Below are positions 19,259 to 27,956 of a stretch of DNA of 64,000 bases, one piece after another. The notes under the pieces are model-generated. The model was not told where the DNA came from and made no database searches. It saw nothing but the letters and a program-made list of their open reading frames with translations. Origin of the DNA: Sulfitobacter sp. F26204 (GTDB lineage Bacteria; Pseudomonadota; Alphaproteobacteria; Rhodobacterales; Rhodobacteraceae). The translations under genes and the position numbers were made by a program. How positions within the stretch are numbered: the first letter of the stretch is position 1; each line of letters starts with the position of its first letter. The stretch covers positions 62,001 to 126,000 of the forward strand of contig NZ_JAPMLQ010000004.1 of assembly GCF_026410305.1 (NCBI RefSeq). Reading direction: 5' to 3'.

Positions 19259-19272
19259 GGGGGGGGGCGATC

Positions 19273-21018
19273 ATGGAAATCAAAGTACCTGATATTGGCG
19301 ATTTTGACGAAGTTCCGGTAGTCGGCATTCTGGTCAGCGTGGGTGACAGGGTCGCCGTCGAAGATCCGCTGGTCGAGCTGGAAAGCGACAAGGCCACAAT
19401 GGAAGTGCCATCCCCGGCTGCGGGTGTGGTGAAAGAGATCAAAGTGAGGATAGACGACAAAGTTTCTGAAGGTTCCGTGATCATCGTGCTGGACGGGGCA
19501 GAGGCGGCGGAAGCGCCGGCGGCGTCAACACCTGCGCCGGCTGCGGCACCGGCTGTTGCACCTGCGGCGGCAGCGGCCACAGGTACCGCAACCGGTCCCG
19601 GCGACGTCCACGCCGAAGTGGTTGTCCTGGGCTCTGGCCCCGGTGGGTATACCGCTGCTTTCCGTGCCGCCGATCTGGGCAAGAATGTCGTATTGATCGA
19701 GAAAAACCCAACCTTGGGGGGTGTCTGCCTGAATGTGGGATGCATCCCGTCAAAGGCGCTGTTGCATGTGGCCAAGGTGCTGACCGAAGCCGAAGACATG
19801 GCCGTGCATGGCGTGAAGTTCGCCAAACCCAAGATTGATCTGGACGCGCTCAGGGGGTGGAAAGATTCCGTTGTTGGGCAACTCACCGGGGGGCTGACCG
19901 GTCTTGCCAAGGGGCGCAAGGTCACCACCCTGCGCGGAACCGGCACCTTTACCGGCCCCAACATGATCGAAGTGACCGGCGAGGACGGCACCAAGACCGT
20001 CAGCTTTGATCAATGCATCATCGCGGCGGGGTCGGAACCGGTTGAATTGCCTTTCATCCCGCATGACGATCCGCGTGTTTTGGACAGCACAGGCGCGCTG
20101 GAACTGGCTGATGTGCCAAAGCGCATGCTGATCCTTGGCGGTGGTATCATCGGTCTGGAAATGGCCTGTGTGTATGATGCTCTGGGGGCCAAGATCACCG
20201 TGGTCGAATTCATGGACCAGTTGATGCCGGGCGCGGACAAGGACATGGTCAAGCCGCTGCACACGCGCATCGCCAAACGCTATGAAAACATCATGCTCAA
20301 GACCAAAGTGACGGCCATGGAAGCTGACAAGAAAGGGCTGAAGGTCACCTTTGAAAACGATAAAGGTGAGGTCACAACAGATACCTTTGACAAGGTGCTG
20401 GTATCGGTCGGACGCCGCCCTAATGGCAAATTGATCAACGCGGAAGCGGCGGGCGTGGCGGTGGATGAACGTGGTTTTATCGCCGTGGACAACCAGCAGC
20501 GCACCGGTGTGCCGCATATCTTTGCCATAGGTGATGTGGTCGGCCAGCCGATGCTGGCGCACAAAGCCGTGCACGAAGGCAAGGTCGCGGCCGAAGTTGC
20601 AGCAGGCGAAAAACGCGCCTTCGACGCGCTGGTGATTCCGTCGGTGGCCTATACCGATCCCGAAGTCGCATGGGTCGGCATCACCGAAACCGAAGCCAAG
20701 GCCAAGGGCCTCAAGGTGGGCAAAGGCGTCTTCCCCTGGGCCGCCTCTGGTCGCGCCCTGTCAAATGCACGTTCGGAAGGCATGACAAAAGTACTGTTCG
20801 ACCCTGCTGATGATCGTGTTGTCGGTGCCGCCATCGTCGGCACGAACGCAGGTGATCTGATTGCAGAAGTTGCCCTGGCGATTGAAATGGGATGCGATGC
20901 TACCGATCTGGGCCATACGATCCATCCACATCCGACATTGTCCGAGACAGTGAACTTTGCCGCAGAGATGTTCGAAGGCACGATCACCGACCTGATGCCG
21001 CCCAAGAAACGGCATTGA
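19273..21018 (+). CDS. lpdA: Dihydrolipoyl dehydrogenase (E3) with N-terminal lipoyl domain
   Basis: 581 residues: an extra lipoyl domain (~1-80) and Ala/Pro linker precede a standard E3. The FAD motif is VVLGSGPGGYTAAFRAADLG, the redox-active disulfide is in GGVCLNVGCIPSK, the NAD motif is LGGGIIGLEMACVYDALGA, and the C-terminal His-Glu pair lies in HTIHPHPTLSE. It reoxidises the dihydrolipoyl groups of E2. The ribosome site is a run of nine G (19259-19267) right after the aceF stop. The lipoyl domain is nearly identical to that of aceF. Confidence 0.96.
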   Translation: MEIKVPDIGDFDEVPVVGILVSVGDRVAVEDPLVELESDKATMEVPSPAAGVVKEIKVRIDDKVSEGSVIIVLDGAEAAEAPAASTPAPAAAPAVAPAAAAATGTATGPGDVHAEVVVLGSGPGGYTAAFRAADLGKNVVLIEKNPTLGGVCLNVGCIPSKALLHVAKVLTEAEDMAVHGVKFAKPKIDLDALRGWKDSVVGQLTGGLTGLAKGRKVTTLRGTGTFTGPNMIEVTGEDGTKTVSFDQCIIAAGSEPVELPFIPHDDPRVLDSTGALELADVPKRMLILGGGIIGLEMACVYDALGAKITVVEFMDQLMPGADKDMVKPLHTRIAKRYENIMLKTKVTAMEADKKGLKVTFENDKGEVTTDTFDKVLVSVGRRPNGKLINAEAAGVAVDERGFIAVDNQQRTGVPHIFAIGDVVGQPMLAHKAVHEGKVAAEVAAGEKRAFDALVIPSVAYTDPEVAWVGITETEAKAKGLKVGKGVFPWAASGRALSNARSEGMTKVLFDPADDRVVGAAIVGTNAGDLIAEVALAIEMGCDATDLGHTIHPHPTLSETVNFAAEMFEGTITDLMPPKKRH

Positions 21019-21163
21019 TCAATAGACGGCGACAGATCGATCAGAATCAAGTGGAAACAGGAAAGCGCGCGGTTTTCGACCTCGTGCGTTCCTGGTTTCG
21101 ACATTGTGCGTTATTCCCGCAGGGCCAGTCGGGCAAACCACCAGGCGGTCTGCAAGGCTGACA

Positions 21164-22129
21164 TCAAAAATCGACGTGGATCGCGAGACCCTTTTCAACC
21201 GCGCGTTTCACAACTGCTGCTGCCACAGCGAGGTCTTGCAGACCAACCCCGGTGCCGTCAAACAGGGTGATTTCCGTATCGCATGTGCGGCCCTTGTGAG
21301 TGCCGTTTATGACCGCGCCGATCTGGTGAATATCGGCTTTGCGGATCAGGCCGGCGGCGACTGCATGCTGCGCTTCGCCGATGCTGATTGATTGGGCTAC
21401 CTCATCGGCGAACACAGTTGATTTGGCTAGAAGACCGGCCTCGACCTCCTGTTTGCCCTTGGTGTCGGTGCCCATACAGGCGATATGGGTGCCGGGACTG
21501 ATATGTTTGGCCATGATAGAGGGGTTGAAGGTCGATGTAATCGAGATCACAACATCCGCCTCGATCATGCCGTCGAGGTCGACCGCTTCAAAGGGCAGGC
21601 CAGCCTCTTGCGCGACTTTTTCAATGTTGGGCAACATTTCCGGGTGGTAATTCCAGCCGATGACTTTCTCGAAATTCCGCTGTTCAAGCGCCGCGCGCAA
21701 CTGAAAGGTTGCCTGATGCCCCGCACCGATCATGCCCATTACCTTGGCGTCCTCGCGGGCAAGATGCCTGATGGAGACAGAGGAGGCCGCCGCCGTGCGC
21801 AGCGCGGTCAGAAGGTTTCCCCCGACCATCGCGCTGACCTTGCCGGTGTCCGGATCAAACAGAAAAATCGAAGATTGATGATTGATCACCCCGTGTTTTT
21901 CAAGGTTGTTTGGCCAATATCCACCGGCCTTGAGGCCCAGTGTCATACCTGCCCGGTCAAAGCCGCCCTTGAAACCGTAGAGCGCGTCCTCGTGGCCAAT
22001 AGCCTCGCGAATGACCGGGAAGTTATAGGCATCGTCGGATGCCATTGCGGCAAATACGCTTTCGACCGCGTCAAAGGCCGCATCGCGGGTCATCAGATTG
22101 GCGATTTCACGTTCAGGGACAATTATCAT
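21164..22129 (-). CDS. bhcD: Iminosuccinate reductase (ornithine cyclodeaminase/mu-crystallin family)
   Basis: A 321-residue OCD/mu-crystallin family protein: GLKAGGYWPNN, then the NAD(P)-binding GMIGAGHQATFQLRA near residue 130. In the beta-hydroxyaspartate cycle BhcD reduces iminosuccinate to aspartate, regenerating the amino donor. The call rests on the family plus position as last gene of bhcABCD; alone it could be an ornithine cyclodeaminase. The start at 22129 follows AAGGA; the longer upstream frame is not needed. Confidence 0.88.
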   Translation of the reverse strand: MIIVPEREIANLMTRDAAFDAVESVFAAMASDDAYNFPVIREAIGHEDALYGFKGGFDRAGMTLGLKAGGYWPNNLEKHGVINHQSSIFLFDPDTGKVSAMVGGNLLTALRTAAASSVSIRHLAREDAKVMGMIGAGHQATFQLRAALEQRNFEKVIGWNYHPEMLPNIEKVAQEAGLPFEAVDLDGMIEADVVISITSTFNPSIMAKHISPGTHIACMGTDTKGKQEVEAGLLAKSTVFADEVAQSISIGEAQHAVAAGLIRKADIHQIGAVINGTHKGRTCDTEITLFDGTGVGLQDLAVAAAVVKRAVEKGLAIHVDF

Positions 22130-22221
22130 AGGGCTATCCTTGGTAAGTTGTGGCACCACGCTGGGATTGCGGATCGAAGGAGCGGCGCTTGGGAAACGTG
22201 GTAAACGGTTACGCCACGGGT

Positions 22222-23385
22222 TTAGTAGGCCTTGCCACGTGCGGATACAGGCCAGACGGTTTCGACCTTGCCGCCGCGCAGGCCGACATACCAGTCGTGC
22301 ACATTGCAAGTCGGATCACAATGACCTGGCACCAGACGCAATTTGTCGTTCACCTTGAGCACGCCGTCAGGGTCGGCCACGACGCCGTGTTCATCCGAAC
22401 ACTTTAGGTAGGTGACATCATTGCGGCCATGGACAACGGGCAATCCGCTATCGACGGACTGAGCTTTGAGGCCGGCATCCACGACGGCCATATCCGCCTT
22501 GGCATGACTCATTACAGTAGTGAGAATAAACAAGGCGTTCTCCCATTCACCTGCGTCAATGCGATCGCCTTTTTCGTCGAGGATACGCCCATAATCCGCG
22601 TCCATGAAGGCATAGGACCCGCATTGCAATTCGTTATAAACCCCTGACGCGCTTTCGAAATAATAAGAGCCTGTGCCGCCGCCACCAACAATATCACAGG
22701 TCAGCCCGTTGCTGTTTAGCCCGTTCACTGCATCGGTCACCTGGGCGATTGCAATGTCGAGCTTTTCCTTGCGGTCAGCATATAGATCGAGATGCTGCAT
22801 CGCGCCCTGATAGGCCTGAATGCCGGCGAACTTCAGCCCCGGGGCAGCGTCGATCAGCTTGGCAATGTTCACGACATCCTGGGTGGTATTCACCCCGCAG
22901 CGGCCTGCGCCGCAATCAATTTCCACCAGCGCTTCGATTTCTGTACCGGCGGCAACTGCGGCGTTGGACAAGGCTTTCACGTTTTCTGGATCGTCTACAC
23001 AGACCAGAACCCGGCAGCCATATTTTGGCATTTCTGCCAGACGTTTGATCTTGGCAGGCTCCGTCACTTGATTGGACACCATCACATCCTGGATGCCGCC
23101 TCGGGCAAAGACTTCCGCCTCGGAAACTTTCTGGCAGCAGACACCGACCGCCGCGCCCAGGTCTTGCTGCAGCTTCAGCACATCGACAGATTTATGCATC
23201 TTGCCATGTGCCCGGTGGCGCATCCCGTGGGTCCTGGCATAATCGCCCATCTTCTTGACGTTTCGTTCCAACGCGTCGAGGTCAAGGATCAGGCAGGGAG
23301 TCTGAATTTCGGATTCATCCATGCCGGGTTTGGCAGGAATGTCGAATCCAACTTCAAAATCCTCGAAATTTACATGAGTTTTCAT
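22222..23385 (-). CDS. bhcC: beta-Hydroxyaspartate aldolase (D-threonine aldolase-like, fold III)
   Basis: A 387-residue fold-type-III PLP enzyme. The PLP lysine is in HRAHGKMHKSVDVLKLQ near residue 60, and the C-terminal metal site is HCDPTCNVHDW. BhcC condenses glyoxylate with glycine to give beta-hydroxyaspartate. GAGGGAAG precedes the ATG. The gene is in the order bhcA-B-C-D known from Paracoccus denitrificans. D-threonine aldolase is the generic alternative. Confidence 0.9.
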   Translation of the reverse strand: MKTHVNFEDFEVGFDIPAKPGMDESEIQTPCLILDLDALERNVKKMGDYARTHGMRHRAHGKMHKSVDVLKLQQDLGAAVGVCCQKVSEAEVFARGGIQDVMVSNQVTEPAKIKRLAEMPKYGCRVLVCVDDPENVKALSNAAVAAGTEIEALVEIDCGAGRCGVNTTQDVVNIAKLIDAAPGLKFAGIQAYQGAMQHLDLYADRKEKLDIAIAQVTDAVNGLNSNGLTCDIVGGGGTGSYYFESASGVYNELQCGSYAFMDADYGRILDEKGDRIDAGEWENALFILTTVMSHAKADMAVVDAGLKAQSVDSGLPVVHGRNDVTYLKCSDEHGVVADPDGVLKVNDKLRLVPGHCDPTCNVHDWYVGLRGGKVETVWPVSARGKAY

Positions 23386-23400
23386 ATGTTTGACTTCCCT

Positions 23401-24366
23401 CTACGTTAGCCATGGCAATTGGCCTAGATCGACATTGCCGCCGGTAATGATGATGCCGACCCGCTTGCCGGCGAATTTTTCTTGGTTCTTTAGAATGGTG
23501 GCGAGTGGCACGGATGAACTGGCCTCCATCACAACGCGCAGATGTTTCCATGTGAGTTTCATCGCCTCGATGATCTCTTGCTCAGAAGCTGTCAGTATAT
23601 CCGTGACATGATTGGATACAAAGTGCCACGTCAGATCCTTGAGCGGCACCAACAAGCCGTCGGCGATTGTCTTGGGCGCATCTTCGGCGATGATGTAGCC
23701 GGCCTTGAAACTGCGCATCGCGTCGTCTGCTTGTTCCGGTTCAGCGGCGATGATCCGTGTTTCGGGGGCAAGCATGGCCAGGGTCAGGCAGATACCTGAG
23801 ACCATACCGCCGCCCCCGATTGGGGCCATGGCGAAATCAAGTCCTCCACCGTAATCGTTGTGCATCTGTTCGACAAATTCAAGTGCACAGGTCCCCTGCC
23901 CGGCGATCACGCGCGGATCGTTGTAGGGGTGGACGAAATCACCACCGGTTGCAGCCTGCACGCGCGCAAAAGTTGCTTCGCGCGAAGATGTTGATGGCTC
24001 ACATTCCGTGATGACGCCCCCATAACGGCGCACCATGTCTTTCTTGGCCTGCGGCGCGGTGCGGGGCATCACCACATTACACGGAATTCCCCGACGATTG
24101 GCTGCGTAACTCAGACAGGAGGCATGGTTACCCGATGAATGTGTTGCCACACCCGATTTGGCCTGTTCGTCGCTTAACCCGAACACCGCGTTGGAGCCGC
24201 CGCGTACCTTGAAAGCACCTGGCGTCTGAAAGTTTTCACATTTGAAAAACAACTGCGCGCCGGTCAATTCGTTCAGGTAGGGCGAGGTAAGCACAGGCGT
24301 GCGGATGATATGAGGCGCAATGCGCTCATACGCATCCAACACATCTTGGTAGACTGGGATCTTCAT
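23401..24366 (-). CDS. bhcB: beta-Hydroxyaspartate dehydratase (serine/threonine dehydratase family)
   Basis: A ~322-residue fold-type-II PLP enzyme. GAFKVRGGSNAVFG carries the PLP lysine, SSGNHASCLSYAA the SxGNHA phosphate/substrate loop, and GGGGMVSGICL the glycine-rich phosphate cup. In this context it removes water from beta-hydroxyaspartate to give iminosuccinate. Two adjacent ATGs (24369 and 24366) are possible; the second has better spacing from AAGGA. bhcC starts 16 bases after its stop. Confidence 0.9.
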   Translation of the reverse strand: MKIPVYQDVLDAYERIAPHIIRTPVLTSPYLNELTGAQLFFKCENFQTPGAFKVRGGSNAVFGLSDEQAKSGVATHSSGNHASCLSYAANRRGIPCNVVMPRTAPQAKKDMVRRYGGVITECEPSTSSREATFARVQAATGGDFVHPYNDPRVIAGQGTCALEFVEQMHNDYGGGLDFAMAPIGGGGMVSGICLTLAMLAPETRIIAAEPEQADDAMRSFKAGYIIAEDAPKTIADGLLVPLKDLTWHFVSNHVTDILTASEQEIIEAMKLTWKHLRVVMEASSSVPLATILKNQEKFAGKRVGIIITGGNVDLGQLPWLT

Positions 24367-24380
24367 CATTCAATCCTTCC

Positions 24381-25568
24381 CTAAGAACGGGCCAGTCTGG
24401 GTGCCGGGTGACTGCGGTAATATTCCTGCGCGGCGGCAACACCGGAGCCCAATTTCACATTCAGACCCAGATCAACCATGCACATCTCTGCTGTTGCCAA
24501 ACCGCTGAGCATCATCACCTCTGAAAGGCTGCCAAGATGACCGATGCGAAAGACCTTGCCTGCGACGTCACCAAGGCCCACACCGAATGCCACAGCATAT
24601 ACTTCGGCTGCATGGGTAACGATGTCTGTCGCATTGAAGCCCTCGGGGGTGCGGATCGCGGACACGGTGTCCGAGTAAAGTTCGGGAGATGCCGCGCAAA
24701 GTTCAAGGCCCCATGCTTTCACGGCCAGACGTACGCCAGTAGCGATGCGGGCGTGGCGGGCGATTACATTATCGATGCCCTCTTCCAGCAAAATTTCAAG
24801 CGACAGCTTGAGCCCGTTCATCAATCCAACAGGCGGGGTATAGGGGAATGCGCTTGCTTCATAGCTTCTTTGCATATCGCGGATGTCAAAGAAGGTGCGC
24901 GCCAGGTCTGCGGTTTCGGTCGCAGCGACCGCCCGGACGGAAAATCCAACAATGGCCAGCCCCGCAGGCAACATAAACCCCTTTTGGCTGCCGGTCACGG
25001 CGACATCCACACCCCAGTCGTCAAAACGGAAGTCCATCGACGCGATGGAGCTTACGCCATCAACAAACAACAGGGCAGGGTGGTTGGCAGCATCCATTGC
25101 TGCGCGTACAGCGGCAATGTCAGATCTTACACCGGTAGCTGTTTCATTATGCGTGGCCAGCACCGCTTTGATCTGGTGGTTGGTGTCAGTTTGCAGAATT
25201 CTTGCGTATTCGTCGGTTGGAATGCCCTCGCCCCAGGGGGTTTCGACGATCTGAACGTCAAGCCCGTGACGTTGGCACATGTCTATCCAGCGATGCGAGA
25301 ACATGCCGTTGCGCGCCGCCAGAACCTTGTCGCCTTTGGACAGGGTGTTGGTAAGGGCAGTTTCCCAGCCGCCTGTTCCGGTGGATGGAAAGAAAAAGAT
25401 GCTGGCATCCCTGGAACCCAGAACCTGGCGCACTCCGTCAAGGCAAGGGTGCAGGATCTTGCCGAACAGCGGTGAGCGATGATCAATGGTCGGCATGTCA
25501 CATGCCTTGCGAAGTGCTTCTGGCATGTTGGTCGGTCCGGGGATGAATGTAGGGTTCTGGAAGCTCAT
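24381..25568 (-). CDS. bhcA: Aspartate-glyoxylate aminotransferase (class V)
   Basis: A 395-residue class V aminotransferase similar to serine-glyoxylate aminotransferases: PGPTNMPEALRKA at the start, FFPSTGTGGWETALTNTL, and GSQKGFMLPAGLAI with the PLP lysine near residue 194. BhcA transaminates glyoxylate to glycine with aspartate as donor. It is first in the bhcABCD operon and diverges from bhcR. AGGAG precedes the ATG. Serine-glyoxylate aminotransferase would be the alternative outside this cluster. Confidence 0.9.
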   Translation of the reverse strand: MSFQNPTFIPGPTNMPEALRKACDMPTIDHRSPLFGKILHPCLDGVRQVLGSRDASIFFFPSTGTGGWETALTNTLSKGDKVLAARNGMFSHRWIDMCQRHGLDVQIVETPWGEGIPTDEYARILQTDTNHQIKAVLATHNETATGVRSDIAAVRAAMDAANHPALLFVDGVSSIASMDFRFDDWGVDVAVTGSQKGFMLPAGLAIVGFSVRAVAATETADLARTFFDIRDMQRSYEASAFPYTPPVGLMNGLKLSLEILLEEGIDNVIARHARIATGVRLAVKAWGLELCAASPELYSDTVSAIRTPEGFNATDIVTHAAEVYAVAFGVGLGDVAGKVFRIGHLGSLSEVMMLSGLATAEMCMVDLGLNVKLGSGVAAAQEYYRSHPAPRLARS

Positions 25569-25629
25569 CTTGATCTCCTGGAAGAGTGTTGCGCCATCTT
25601 AATGGCTCCCCGCTACACATGATATTTTT

Positions 25630-25662
25630 TTGAAAACATTTTTCATTTAACTTTGTTTTCAA
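25630..25662. promoter_or_regulatory. Candidate BhcR operator in the bhcA/bhcR divergent gap
   Basis: A perfect inverted repeat TTGAAAAC (25630-25637) / GTTTTCAA (25655-25662), separated by 17 bases. It sits about 65 bases before bhcA in the direction of transcription and 75 before bhcR, the expected place for an IclR-type regulator to act on both promoters. Confidence 0.5.
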
Positions 25663-25735
25663 TAAATGCTTTGTTGTCAGACGGTTGTATTTTTCATAGT
25701 CTGAATGTGAATTTCAACATAGAAACGTGTGGCAC

Positions 25736-26578
25736 ATGACCTCCTCATTTGATCCGGCCCGAACCGCCCGAAAGCCGCGTGGGCGTCCGCGTGACTGGAA
25801 TAACAAGACAGCCCAGAATACCATCAAATCTCTGGATCGGGCGATGGCGGTTTTCGATTTCCTGAGCGAAGGGCAGGGAAAGGCATTGTCGACCTTGGCC
25901 GCTGATCTGGACCAGTCGCCAGCGACGATCTACCGTATTTTGGTGACACTAGAAGGCAGGGGATTGGTAGAGTTCGATCAGACCGGTCAGGTCTGGCATA
26001 TCGGTGCCCAGGCTTTTGTCATTGGAGCGCGGTTTCTCAAGCGCAGCCCATTGGTGGAGCGTGCCCGGCCGGTTATGCGGCATTTGATGGAGATGACAGG
26101 CGAGACTGCGAATCTGGGCATTGAACAGAACGGTCAGGTCCTTTTTGTCAGCCAGGTTGAGACACAGGCCGTCATACGTGCATTTTTCCCGCCTGGGACG
26201 TTGTCGTGCATGCACGCTTCGGGAATTGGCAAGGCACTCATGGCCCATTTGAGTGACGCGCGGATTGACAGACTGCTGTCAGCGGTTCCGTTGGAGCGTT
26301 TCACAGAGTTCACCCTGACAGACCGCGCTGCCCTTTTGTCGGACCTGCGTGAAACCCGCCGTAGGGGGTTTGCCATAGACGGGGAAGAACGCAATCTGGG
26401 CATGCGTTGTATCGCGGCACCGGTTTTCGACATTCACGGTGAGGCAGTGGCAGGTATTTCGGTTTCGGGGCCGACTTCGCGTTTGGGAACAGAACAGATA
26501 GCGCCGTTGAGCGAAGCAGTGGTCGCCGCCGGTCATGCGCTGTCAGTTGCAATTGGTGGCACTGGCCGCGGTGCCTGA
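25736..26578 (+). CDS. bhcR: IclR-family regulator of the beta-hydroxyaspartate cycle
   Basis: About 280 residues. The N-terminal winged helix (ALSTLAADLDQSPATIYRIL) and C-terminal ligand-binding domain (RDLRETRRRGFAIDGEER is the usual IclR element, with AGISVSGPTSRL near the end) are clear. BhcR in Paracoccus denitrificans is the local regulator of bhcABCD and responds to glyoxylate; the divergent position here is the same. ATG at 25736 and GTG at 25727 are both possible; neither has a strong ribosome site. It converges on allE with a 3-base gap. Confidence 0.88.
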   Translation: MTSSFDPARTARKPRGRPRDWNNKTAQNTIKSLDRAMAVFDFLSEGQGKALSTLAADLDQSPATIYRILVTLEGRGLVEFDQTGQVWHIGAQAFVIGARFLKRSPLVERARPVMRHLMEMTGETANLGIEQNGQVLFVSQVETQAVIRAFFPPGTLSCMHASGIGKALMAHLSDARIDRLLSAVPLERFTEFTLTDRAALLSDLRETRRRGFAIDGEERNLGMRCIAAPVFDIHGEAVAGISVSGPTSRLGTEQIAPLSEAVVAAGHALSVAIGGTGRGA

Positions 26579-26581
26579 CGG

Positions 26582-27415
26582 CTACAGGTGACCTCTGGGA
26601 TGCAGCGCCATCTGTCGGTTCACATCTTTGTAGAGAAGATAACGGAAACGCCCCGGACCACCTGCATAACAGGCCTGCGGACAAAATGCGCGTAGCCACA
26701 TGTAATCACCCGCTTCAACTTCGACCCAATCGGTATTCAGACGGTATGCGGCCTTTCCCTCCAACACATATAACCCATGTTCCATGACGTGGGTTTCCAG
26801 AAACGGGATGACCGCACCTGGTTCGAAGGTGACGATGGTGACGTGCATGTCATGGCGCATGTCAGCGGGATCGACGAAACGAGTGGTCGCCCATTTGCCG
26901 TCGGTGTCCGGCATTACTGTTGGTGCGATGTTCTGCTCGTTGGTGACGATCACCTCGGGATAGGCAAGCCCCTCGACAGCCTCATAGGCCTTTCTGATCC
27001 AATGAAACCGCAGCGTGTCCTTGGTGTTGTTGCGCAGGGTCCAACCGGAATTGGGTGGTAGAAAAGCATATCCACCGGGTGTCATTTCATGGGTCGTGCC
27101 TGCCACAACCAGTGTTGCGGTGCCTTCGACAACAAACAACACCCCTTCGGCATTTGGGTCAGTCTCGGCGCGGTCCGATCCACCGCCGGGACCGACCTCC
27201 ATGATGTATTGTGAAAAGGTTTCGGCAAAACCGCTCAGAGGGCGGGCAATCACCCAAAGCCGGGTTTTATCCCAGAACGGCAGGTAGGAGGTCACAATAT
27301 CGCGCATCGTTCCTTTGGGAATGACTGCATAGGCATCGGTAAAAACAGCTCGGTCCGTCAGCAATTGATCCTGACCGGGATGACCGCCCCTGGGTGCGTA
27401 ATAGCTGACAGACAT
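26582..27415 (-). CDS. allE: (S)-Ureidoglycine aminohydrolase (bicupin)
   Basis: A 277-residue two-cupin protein of the UGHY/AllE family (YYAPRGGHPGQ start; first cupin with VLFVVEGTATLVV; second cupin with ETHVMEHGLYVLEGKAAYRL, and CPQACYAGG carrying the Gln ligand). It removes ammonia from ureidoglycine to give ureidoglycolate, the substrate of AllA. It is 13 kb from allA, on the far side of the PDH and bhc operons, and ends against bhcR. GAGGAA precedes the ATG. Confidence 0.93.
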   Translation of the reverse strand: MSVSYYAPRGGHPGQDQLLTDRAVFTDAYAVIPKGTMRDIVTSYLPFWDKTRLWVIARPLSGFAETFSQYIMEVGPGGGSDRAETDPNAEGVLFVVEGTATLVVAGTTHEMTPGGYAFLPPNSGWTLRNNTKDTLRFHWIRKAYEAVEGLAYPEVIVTNEQNIAPTVMPDTDGKWATTRFVDPADMRHDMHVTIVTFEPGAVIPFLETHVMEHGLYVLEGKAAYRLNTDWVEVEAGDYMWLRAFCPQACYAGGPGRFRYLLYKDVNRQMALHPRGHL

Positions 27416-27682
27416 AGCGTTCCTCGCTTGGTAAACTCTTTATTGGATATTAGGTGATGGGAACGGGAAAGCCATGGCATTCAATTTAGCAGAAGTCTTT
27501 TGGTTTTTTTGATAATCGCAGAGACCATTAAAGGAATGGACAGGAATTTAACGGCGGCGCGGATGCCGCCGCGTGATTTTGAACAGCACGTTCTTGGCAT
27601 CGGAACGATAAATTTCTAAAGACATCCCTATGAGGGTTTGTTACCTCTCATCGGACGATTAGACTTTTGCCAAGTAAACCCT

Positions 27683-27898
27683 ATGTATTTGACTCTGAAT
27701 GACAAAAAAACCGATCTTGAACGGTTTTACCGGATAGAAATTCTGCGTGGTCTGTTTGATGAATGGGCTTTGGTGCGCGAATGGGGTTGCATTGGCAGCA
27801 AGGCCCAGTGCCGCACAGACTGGTTCACGACCGAGGCTGAGGCCAAAGAGGCCCGTTTTGATGTCCACATGAAGAAAGCCAAGCTGGGTTACGAATGA
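27683..27898 (+). CDS. Small WGR-domain protein
   Basis: A 71-residue protein that is almost only a WGR domain: F-Y-R-I near the start, then W-A-L-V-R-E-W-G-C-I-G, with the Trp-Gly pair conserved, and a closing amphipathic helix. WGR domains are found in PARPs and some bacterial proteins and can bind nucleic acid ends; stand-alone bacterial versions have no assigned role. The ATG at 27683 lies at the natural domain boundary; the frame is open further upstream. It has no operon partner. Confidence 0.7.
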   Translation: MYLTLNDKKTDLERFYRIEILRGLFDEWALVREWGCIGSKAQCRTDWFTTEAEAKEARFDVHMKKAKLGYE

Positions 27899-27956
27899 CC
27901 TCGGTAAATGCCTGCGCCATGTGGATTTATCGCACTGTCAAAACCCGTGGAGAGCT

